57,362 nucleotides of DNA. Source: Planctomycetota bacterium (lineage in GTDB: Bacteria > Planctomycetota > UBA1135 > GCA-002686595). The translations under genes were made by a program, and so were the position numbers. This document shows positions 51,484 to 57,362 of this stretch, piece by piece. Location: assembly GCA_014237855.1 (NCBI GenBank), contig JABACD010000028.1, positions 1 through 57,362 on the forward strand, written 5' to 3'. The first letter of the stretch is position 1, and every line of letters begins with the position of its first letter. Under the pieces are notes generated by a model. The model had not been told where the DNA came from. It saw nothing but the letters and a program-made list of their open reading frames with translations, and searched no databases.

Positions 51484-54462
51484 ATGCTCAACGAAGTGCT
51501 TCTATCGACTCTTATCCTCAGCCCCCTGGCCTACTCGAGCCCATCAGTGCTCAACGGGGAGCCTCCGGCCCCTCGCCTGTCGTGGGTAGACCTCGATGGT
51601 GACGGTCGCCTGGAGGTCTTCGTGGCAACCCCGGCCGGCAGTGACCACTTCTTCCGTAGTGATCGGGAGGGGCGCTTCATCGATGTGACCGAGGGGGCTG
51701 GCCTGGGAGAATCACGGGGCTCGCATGGGGCGCTCTGGATCGACGTGGAGAACGATGGTGATCCTGACCTGCTCACCTGGGCGGGTTCTTCCTCGAGTCG
51801 GCTCTGGAGAAATGAGGGCGACGGACTCTTCGTGGAGATCACTCTCGAGTCCGGCCTGGCCATCGGTGTAGGAGACCAGTCCATCGTGGCCCTGGACTTC
51901 GATGCAGATGGACTCATCGACTTGCAGCGCAGCACTGCTGCCGGAGACCGCCTGTTCCGCAATGATGGAGCAGGGAAATTCAGCGAGGTTGCTCTCGCTG
52001 ACCTGATCCAGGGTGGCGCAGTGAACACCACGGGGAGCTCGACGGAGGCAACACCTGGCCTGATCGGTGGTGGAAGCACCCCGGGCTCCTCGGCCTCTTC
52101 CTCCCTCGGAAATCCCCTGGGAGGGGGGACCAGCTCCACCGGAGGTGGTCAGCAGCAGGCCTCGGGGGCGTTCGCGTGTGCCGGCTCCGTGGAGGATATG
52201 TCGAACCCGGGGACATGCGTTCCGCTCTCCACGGTTCCCATGCTCGGTTCAATCTATCCCCTGGGCCTGGACTTCAACATCGATGGTGCCGGCAATGTCG
52301 GCCTTGGAACACTGGCTCCGGGCGAGAAGCTGGATGTGATCGGTGGGGTGATGGCGACCGGACAGTTCACTTCAAAAGAGGTGTTTCTGCCCCCCTTCGT
52401 CGTGAGCTCATCGGAGAGGGTCGACTCGCTCAATGCAGACCTCTTGGACGGTATGCACGCGTCGGACTTCACTCAGCTCGGCCAGCTCATCGATGCAGAC
52501 GAGATCGCAGACCTCAGTATCCTGGGTACCCACCTGTCCGCGGGGGCGGTGGATTCCATGGCGATTCTCGACTCCACGATCCAGGCCGAGGACATCGGAG
52601 CAGATCAGGTCAATGCCACCCATATCGCGATGGGCGCAGTCGGCAGTGATCAGCTTGCCGCCGACTCGGTCGGCTCCATCGAAATTGCCGGAGGAGCAGT
52701 CGGTTCGTCGGAGCTGGCCATGAGTGCAGTCACCACCAGCCATATTGCCGTTGGAGCGGTCAACACATCGGCGATCGCGGAAAATGCCATCACGCCTGTC
52801 CAGATCGCGGCGGGAGCGGTCACATCCTCCGAGCTGGCAACCAACTCGGTTAACTCCGCCGAGATCGCCATGTATGCTGTGGATTCCGAGGAGATCGCTC
52901 CCGGGGCCGTCGGTACGTCGGAGATCGCCGACCACTCTGTGACCAGCGATGATCTGTCGGCGAATTCCGTGGGGGCATCTGAGATCATGACAGGTGCCGT
53001 CGGTACGTTGGAGATTGCTGATAACTCAGTGAATAGCTCCGATCTGGCCGCGAACTCCGTGGGGTCTTCTGAGATCATTACGGGCGCCGTCGGTACGTTG
53101 GAGATCGCCGACAACTCGGTGACCAGCAGTGACCTGGCCATGGGCTCCGTAGGCGCTCTCGAGATCAGTACAGGCGCAGTGGGCACATCGGAGATCGCCG
53201 ACAGCTCGGTGACCAGTTTCGATCTGGCCTCGAATTCCGTGGGATCTTCGGAGATCGCTACAGGTGCAGTCGGCACCTCGGAGATCGCCGACAGCTCAGT
53301 GACCAGCACCGACCTGGCGGCGAGCTCTGTGGGTGCCTCTGAGATAGCCACGGGCGCGGTCGGGACGTCTGAGATCCTCGACAACTCGGTGAGCAGCTCT
53401 GATCTGGCCACGAGCTCCGTGGGCTCGTCCGAGATCGCGACAGGTGCCGTCGGTACATCGGAGATCGCCGACTCGAGCATCCAGCGGGCGGACATCGCCT
53501 CGCCCCTGACCTGGGGGGCTGCCGGTCCCGTACTCACGGTGGAAAACTCCACCAGCGGCTCCCAGGGAGACGGCATGAAGGTCAGCACCTACTCCTCGAG
53601 TGGAATTGCGGTGGATGCCTTTGCCTACAACACGGGCGATTCGGTGAACTACGGTGTCAAGGCCTTCTCCGGCTCGAGGTACGGCTACGGTGTCTGGTCG
53701 CGTTCGAATGGTCTCAATGGAACTGGAGTGAAGGGCGAATCGCTCTCCGGATCTGGCATTGGAGTGTGGGGTACCAATGTGGGCACCACGGGAGTCGCGG
53801 TTGGCGTCCAAGGTGAATCCAGCTCAACCAGCGGACGAGGGGTCTATGGTCGACTGGAGGCCAGCACGGGATCCGGACAGGGCGTCCGTGGATGGTCCAA
53901 TTCAGCCACTGGCTATGGGGTCTACTCCAGCGGTGACCTGGCCGTGACGGGGGTCAAGAACTTCATTCAGCCGCACCCTGTCGATGCTTCCAAGCAGATC
54001 AACTTCGTTTGCTTGGAGGGCAACGAGGCAGGCACCTACTTCCGTGGAACCGGACAGATCCTCGATGGAGTTGCGGAGATCGAGGTACCAGAGGACTTCC
54101 GCCTGGTCACGGAGACCGAAGGCCTGACCGTTCAGGTCACGGTGGTCGGTTCGCCGGCCTCGGCCTGGATCGAGACCCAGGATCTCAATCGGATCGTGGT
54201 TCGTGCCAGCGGCGACGTCAGCTTCCACTACATGGTCAACGGTGTTCGTAGAGGCTTCAAGGACACGAAGACGATCCGCGAGAACACCAGCTTCGTCCCG
54301 ACCGTCAGGGACCTTCCCTACGGCAACCAGTACCCCGCTGCCTTGCGTCAGATCCTTGTAGAGAATGGCACCCTCAACCCTGACTTCACGCCGAACCCGG
54401 CGAAGGCAGCTGAGCTGGGGTGGACCTTGAAGGAGCGTCTGGAGGACAGCACGCCCGAGTAA
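51484..54462 (+). CDS. Large secreted FG-GAP and decapeptide-repeat surface protein
   Basis: The 992-residue protein begins with a short hydrophobic region and FG-GAP-type stretches (about 30-170; WVDLDGDGRLEVF, DLDF-type DFDADGLID). A Ser/Gly-rich linker follows, then the tail-fibre-like segment LNADLLDGMHASDF (about 318-331). Decapeptide repeats run from ~355 to ~672. A Gly-rich region (GVWGTN, GVYGRL, GVRGWS) follows, and the end is a domain with FVCLEGNEAGTYFRGTGQI and VPEDFRLVTETEGLTVQVTVVG. I recognise this last module as common at the C-terminus of large surface proteins. It is divergent from the kinase and precedes a hairpin and the ECF gene. An adhesin or fibre role is inferred. Confidence 0.82.
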   Translation: MLNEVLLSTLILSPLAYSSPSVLNGEPPAPRLSWVDLDGDGRLEVFVATPAGSDHFFRSDREGRFIDVTEGAGLGESRGSHGALWIDVENDGDPDLLTWAGSSSSRLWRNEGDGLFVEITLESGLAIGVGDQSIVALDFDADGLIDLQRSTAAGDRLFRNDGAGKFSEVALADLIQGGAVNTTGSSTEATPGLIGGGSTPGSSASSSLGNPLGGGTSSTGGGQQQASGAFACAGSVEDMSNPGTCVPLSTVPMLGSIYPLGLDFNIDGAGNVGLGTLAPGEKLDVIGGVMATGQFTSKEVFLPPFVVSSSERVDSLNADLLDGMHASDFTQLGQLIDADEIADLSILGTHLSAGAVDSMAILDSTIQAEDIGADQVNATHIAMGAVGSDQLAADSVGSIEIAGGAVGSSELAMSAVTTSHIAVGAVNTSAIAENAITPVQIAAGAVTSSELATNSVNSAEIAMYAVDSEEIAPGAVGTSEIADHSVTSDDLSANSVGASEIMTGAVGTLEIADNSVNSSDLAANSVGSSEIITGAVGTLEIADNSVTSSDLAMGSVGALEISTGAVGTSEIADSSVTSFDLASNSVGSSEIATGAVGTSEIADSSVTSTDLAASSVGASEIATGAVGTSEILDNSVSSSDLATSSVGSSEIATGAVGTSEIADSSIQRADIASPLTWGAAGPVLTVENSTSGSQGDGMKVSTYSSSGIAVDAFAYNTGDSVNYGVKAFSGSRYGYGVWSRSNGLNGTGVKGESLSGSGIGVWGTNVGTTGVAVGVQGESSSTSGRGVYGRLEASTGSGQGVRGWSNSATGYGVYSSGDLAVTGVKNFIQPHPVDASKQINFVCLEGNEAGTYFRGTGQILDGVAEIEVPEDFRLVTETEGLTVQVTVVGSPASAWIETQDLNRIVVRASGDVSFHYMVNGVRRGFKDTKTIRENTSFVPTVRDLPYGNQYPAALRQILVENGTLNPDFTPNPAKAAELGWTLKERLEDSTPE
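52546..53499 (+). repeat. Thirty-two-unit decapeptide repeat with 90-bp super-repeat
   Basis: Each 30-bp unit encodes a decapeptide of the type [AS]V[GT][ST]xE[IL]AxG. From about 52906 the units order into a 90-bp triplet (for example AVGTSEIADN / SVTSSDLAAN / SVGSSEIATG). The AVGT unit starts at 52906, 52996, 53086, 53176, 53266, 53356 and 53446, exactly 90 apart. The last unit is partial (SIQRADIA). Such repeats form regular beta-structures in phage tail fibres and adhesins. Confidence 0.9.
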
Positions 54463-54505
54463 TTCTGCCTGGACCGTGGTCTCGAAACGGTCTTACTTCA
54501 TCGTG

Positions 54506-54535
54506 GCGGGGGTTTGCTCCAGGGAGCGCCCCCGC
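54506..54535 (+). terminator. Possible terminator between repeat protein and ECF gene
   Basis: GCGGGGG (54506-54512) pairs with CCCCCGC (54529-54535), and inside it gctc (54516-54519) pairs with gagc (54524-54527). The stacked hairpin lies 44 bases after the repeat-protein stop and ends 53 bases before the ECF start. No T run follows. Confidence 0.4.
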
Positions 54536-54587
54536 TCTTGATGGCAAGCCTTGTTGGAGTTGGCTGGCAGCTCGATAATATCGGTCC

Positions 54588-55157
54588 ATGTCTGTGGACC
54601 CCGAACTTGCCACCAGGCTTCTGGAACGCGTGGAAGCCGGCGATCTGGCTGCTCAGAAGGAACTCCTCCCAATGGTCTACGAGGAGCTACGTCTGATTGC
54701 GAATGGGTACCTTCGTGGTGAGGGCCATGGCCATACCCTGCAACCGACCGCCCTGGTCCATGAAGCCTGGATCAGGCTCATCGGAGGTAGCGGTCCTCCT
54801 CAGATGCGCGACCGTGGGCACTTCGTGGCGCTGGGAGCGCGAGCCATGCGCAATGTGCTCGTGGATCACTATCGTGCACGGGGAGCCTTGAAGCGTGATG
54901 GTGGTGAGCGGCTGGCGCTCGACCAGGTCACGGCCTTTGTCGAGGAGAACGGGGTAGACGTGGTGGGGCTGCACGAGGCCCTCGAGAAACTTGAGAGCTT
55001 CGATCCCGAACTCGGCCGACTGGTGGAGTTGCGTTTCTTCGGGGGCCTGACGATCGAGCAAACATCGGAGGTCCTGGAGCTCTCGACACCAACGGTCGAG
55101 CGTCACTGGCGAATCGCACGCATGTGGCTGCGCGAGCGACTGCCTGGCCTGCGGTAG
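54588..55157 (+). CDS. ECF-type RNA polymerase sigma factor
   Basis: A 189-residue sigma factor. Region 2 is about 25-90 (LLPMVYEELRLIANGYLRGEGHGHTLQPTALVHEAWIRL), with RAMRNVLVDHYRARGALKR closing it. Region 4 is about 125-180 (ESFDPELGRLVELRFFGGLTIEQTSEVLELSTPTVERHWRIARMWL). The GHTLQPTALVHEAW motif matches the ECF subgroup frequent in planctomycetes. No anti-sigma gene is adjacent; Ser/Thr kinases often accompany this subgroup, and one lies ~3.3 kb away on the other strand. The alternative start is not needed. Confidence 0.93.
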   Translation: MSVDPELATRLLERVEAGDLAAQKELLPMVYEELRLIANGYLRGEGHGHTLQPTALVHEAWIRLIGGSGPPQMRDRGHFVALGARAMRNVLVDHYRARGALKRDGGERLALDQVTAFVEENGVDVVGLHEALEKLESFDPELGRLVELRFFGGLTIEQTSEVLELSTPTVERHWRIARMWLRERLPGLR

Positions 55158-55210
55158 TCCGAGACCACGGCAGGCTTCCGGCTGACCTGATGAAGAGCAG
55201 CTGAGGGAGC

Positions 55211-56278
55211 CTACTCTCCGTCTTCCAGCTCCGGGGTGACGGGTGTGATGTCGACCGAGTACTCGAAGCTGCCCTCTTGGGAGCGGGAGATGACCATCAC
55301 GGACTCGCCTCGTTCCCTCTCGGTCATGCTCTCCGTGGAGACTGTGCCCTCGAGCTCAAGATGCACCGGATGTCCGCCCTCGACACTGAAGTACAGCTTG
55401 CCCTCGAGCTCGAACTCGAAGGAGTTCTCGGGGCGCAGCGCGGGAAGCAGGGGCCTGAAGGAGCGGTCCTGGCGGTCACGACCACCCCACTCCCGCTCCG
55501 GTAGCTCACCGGTGGCTTCAGCCTCGATTCTGATGACATGGCAATCGAGGCCGTTGTACTCCTCAGTGCCGCTCTCCAGCGTGGCCTCTGCATCCCAATC
55601 AGCGTTGGTGACGTAGCGCTCGATGCTCTCTCCGCCTCCGCGCATTCCAGGCATTCCGCGCCTCCCACCACCGCGACGTTCGCCCCGGCCCTCTCCTTCA
55701 TCTCGGCTCGGGGGGGGGAAGTAGGCCTTCTCAACGTCGAGTCCCATCGCGCGCAGCAGCGCTTCACCATCCAGACCCCAGGAGTCATCCGCCTCGACCT
55801 CGTCCTCGGGCAGTAACGCGTCGAGGGCCAAGGTCAGATTGTGGCCCTCGAGTAGAGCCTCGTCCTCGGGCTCGTCACCCTCGACGACCTCCGTGCTGAT
55901 GTCACCATCATCGAGGACAATCTCGATGATGACGTCGCTGAGCGGGCACTCGCTCTCGCTCTCCATCTCGTTTTCGCCGAAGGTCGAGGTGGCGGTCCCC
56001 GAGATCATCTCGAATGCACGTCGAACGTGTGTGGGCTCTCCGTCCTTGGAGTCGAGCACGGTGTCGATCATGACGATCTCCCGCGCCTGACTGGATCGGC
56101 GCCCTCCGCCTCTGGTGTCCATGGGTTCGCCATCGCGTTCCATGGAGAAGTCGACCATCTCCATGGTAAAGGCGCTTTGCACTTCAATGCGGAATGACTG
56201 TTCAGCGTCGTACTTGGTCGAAAGTGCCTGGCCGTTGGCCAGCGCAAGTGTGAGCAGCGAAGGGAGAATCAAACGCAT
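55211..56278 (-). CDS. Secreted protein of unknown function
   Basis: A 355-residue protein with a signal peptide (MRLILPSLLTLALANGQA), followed by a beta-rich region with FRIEVQSAFTMEMVDFSMERDG, an acidic stretch and a low-complexity Arg/Gly segment (about 200-220, RDEGEGRGERRGGGRRG) in the middle. The C-terminal part (about 225-350) contains FEFELEGKLYFSVEGGHPVHLELEGTVST. I recognise no family; it is convergent with the ECF gene, 53 bases apart. The layout resembles planctomycete secreted proteins of unassigned role. Possible target of the ECF pathway, by position only. Confidence 0.6.
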   Translation of the reverse strand: MRLILPSLLTLALANGQALSTKYDAEQSFRIEVQSAFTMEMVDFSMERDGEPMDTRGGGRRSSQAREIVMIDTVLDSKDGEPTHVRRAFEMISGTATSTFGENEMESESECPLSDVIIEIVLDDGDISTEVVEGDEPEDEALLEGHNLTLALDALLPEDEVEADDSWGLDGEALLRAMGLDVEKAYFPPPSRDEGEGRGERRGGGRRGMPGMRGGGESIERYVTNADWDAEATLESGTEEYNGLDCHVIRIEAEATGELPEREWGGRDRQDRSFRPLLPALRPENSFEFELEGKLYFSVEGGHPVHLELEGTVSTESMTERERGESVMVISRSQEGSFEYSVDITPVTPELEDGE

Positions 56279-56963
56279 CTCGAGGTCCTCCTGAGTGGGC
56301 GGATTGACGGAGCAGGGTTCTGGAGGACATTGAACTCTATTTGGTGGAGGTAGCCCCAGATCGGGTCTTCTAGCTGTCAGCGGGGCCTCAGGAGTTGGGA
56401 GCGGGAGGACATGGAGCGCCTGCCTGGAGTGTCCCTGCGGCGGGGCTTGCGGGAGGGGGCAAGGACAGCCGGAGGATGTGCCTGCAGGTGAGCCAGGGGT
56501 GCCCCGATTGTCCTGACAATGGCCTGCCTCCAGGCGCCGGCTCTCTCCGAGGTCTCCCCCTGGACCAGTCCGCCGGAAGCTGGGGCTTGAGCTTGATGGC
56601 TCAATTCAGGGTTATGGTGGAGGGAGAGAAGGGGGCGTGCTCCGCGAGCACTAAAGCTTCCACCAACAGTCGTAAGCTCTTTCAGGGGAGTAAGGTAGCC
56701 CCTTGGAGCTGCAGCCTGAACAGAAGCTCTGGCGGACTCCGGGGCCAATGCGAGAAGGTGGGACAAAACACTTTGCGTACTTCGTGCTTGTGACATTCGC
56801 GCGGGTTGGGGCATCCTGTTCCCCAAGAACAGTGGTCCCCTAGGGGCTCGCGTTCTGGTGGCCTCAATGGCCACGACTTCTTCCTGCTACCAGCTTGCTG
56901 CGCCGTCTGCCTTGTTTTGAGTCGATGTCCAGCCGAGCACTACTGATTTTGGACACTACTTTC
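56279..56963. other. Gene-free stretch before RRM gene
   Basis: About 685 bases with no credible gene on either strand; the open frames here are Arg/Pro/Ser-rich and unlike any family. It should contain the promoter of the minus-strand secreted protein and of the RRM gene. No clear promoter boxes or RNA structures were identified. Confidence 0.4.
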
Positions 56964-57179
56964 ATGGGTAAACGACTGTACGTCGGAAACCTCGCCTGGG
57001 ACACGAACGAAGAGACCCTGCGCGCTACTTTCGGCTCCGACGGCCGAACCGTTACTGACACACACATCGTCACTGATCGCGATTCCGGACGCCCCCGTGG
57101 CTTCGCTTTCGTTGAGATGGGCTCGGATGAGGAAGCACAAGCTGCTATCCAAGCTCTCGATGGTGTTGAACTCGATGGG
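56964..57179 (+). CDS. RNA-recognition-motif protein (partial, chimeric 3' end)
   Basis: The ATG at 56964 starts MGKRLYVGNLAWDTNEETL, with RNP-2 (LYVGNL) and, later, RNP-1 (RPRGFAFVEM), followed by AIQALDGVELDG near the end of the RRM fold. Single-RRM proteins of this kind are common in cyanobacteria and planctomycetes and often linked to cold response. After about position 57179 the sequence turns into antisense ilvD, so the true C-terminal part is missing. The frame stays open to the window edge, but residues after the junction are not native. Function is inferred from the RRM only. Confidence 0.85.
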
Positions 57180-57362
57180 GACACCGCCCGCCTCGCGGAT
57201 GCCCGCCTTGACCTGCTCACCCAGCTGCCTGAGGTGCAGGTTGCACGGCGTGACCTCGGTCCAGGTGTTGACCACCGCGACGGTCGGCTTGTCGAAGTCG
57301 GCGTCGGTGAAGCCCGTCGCGCGGAGCATGGCGCGGGCTGGAGCGCGCGCTGGATCGTCTTT
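57159..57362 (-). CDS. ilvD: Dihydroxy-acid dehydratase (IlvD), N-terminal fragment
   Basis: Read on the minus strand from the window edge, this encodes PARAPARAMLRATGF, DKPTVAVVNTWTEVTPCNL, then LGEQVKAGIREAGGVPIEF and NTI. This is the conserved IlvD start, including the first cluster-ligand Cys in TPCN. It then breaks off at the 21-base junction with the RRM gene; codons after NTI are unrelated to IlvD. IlvD makes branched-chain 2-oxoacids. Only the N-terminal part is present, so the fragment is not functional here. Confidence 0.85.

Noticed and set aside
52650..53588. Long minus-strand open frame across the decapeptide repeats
   Set aside because: It is the antisense mirror of the 30-bp repeat units; the repeat keeps every frame open, and the + strand protein has the recognisable domains.
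56377..56874. Long minus-strand open frame before the RRM gene
   Set aside because: Composition is Arg/Pro/Ser-rich and resembles no family; a second frame on the opposite strand overlaps it, as expected in GC-rich non-coding DNA.

Overview
The window is GC-rich DNA, densely packed with genes, from a Gram-negative-type bacterium, most likely a member of the Planctomycetota. The lineage call is an inference. It rests on the secreted FG-GAP protein with a cysteine-rich CPCGN-type C-terminal domain, the Ser/Thr kinase with a TPR tail, the ECF sigma factor of the kind common in planctomycetes, the fused SecDF and the weak Shine-Dalgarno signals. I know these features mainly from planctomycete genomes; no database was searched. 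The left edge lies inside a 23S rRNA gene and the right edge inside a chimeric RRM/ilvD junction, so the window looks like a whole metagenome contig bounded by a repeat and a probable misjoin.

Layout. 1-645: 3' end of 23S rRNA, 5S rRNA and a strong intrinsic terminator. 1-2.5 kb: lexA, preceded by a possible 28-residue membrane peptide gene and a candidate SOS box. 2.5-14.1 kb: housekeeping genes, namely nadB-hflX (+), trmD-rplS-secDF-LysM protein (-), ribE-abgT-type transporter (+) and aroC (-). 14.3-21.9 kb: a catabolic-looking locus with a Tat-exported TIM-barrel protein, an IclR regulator, a divergent Rieske oxygenase and a tightly coupled operon of a GcvT-like protein and two PYROXD2/CrtI-like flavoproteins. 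22-26.9 kb: secreted nuclease/phosphatase-fold protein, GT39-type glycosyltransferase and FG-GAP protein. 27-31.4 kb: an MCE lipid-transport operon (W/P-repeat lipoprotein, MlaE, MlaF, MlaD-like). 31.8-35.5 kb: trpS, two lipoproteins, dtd and an HU/IHF protein. 35.5-39.2 kb: two-subunit xanthine-dehydrogenase-family enzyme. 39.2-41.3 kb: zinc-peptidase-like protein coupled to an ATP-grasp ligase. 41.3-48.4 kb: metB/cgl-type PLP enzyme, a redoxin/cytochrome/copper-monooxygenase fusion, a secreted TIM-barrel lipoprotein, a GNAT acetyltransferase, a methyltransferase and a degenerate MBL-fold protein. 48.5-56.3 kb: TPR kinase, a 992-residue decapeptide-repeat surface protein, ECF sigma factor and a secreted unknown. 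56.9-57.4 kb: truncated RRM gene fused tail-to-tail to an ilvD fragment.

How the genes work together. Translational coupling through overlapping stop/start codons (ATGA, GTGA, TGATG) is frequent and marks the operons nadB-hflX, GcvT-FAD1-FAD2, W/P lipoprotein-mlaE, the two lipoproteins plus dtd, xdhA-xdhB, and peptidase-ATP-grasp. The strongest candidates for undescribed biology are the IclR/Rieske/GcvT/double-flavoprotein locus (proposed oxidative demethylation of a methylated amine or sulfonium compound), the MCE operon with its own W/P-repeat lipoprotein, and the metallopeptidase/ATP-grasp pair.
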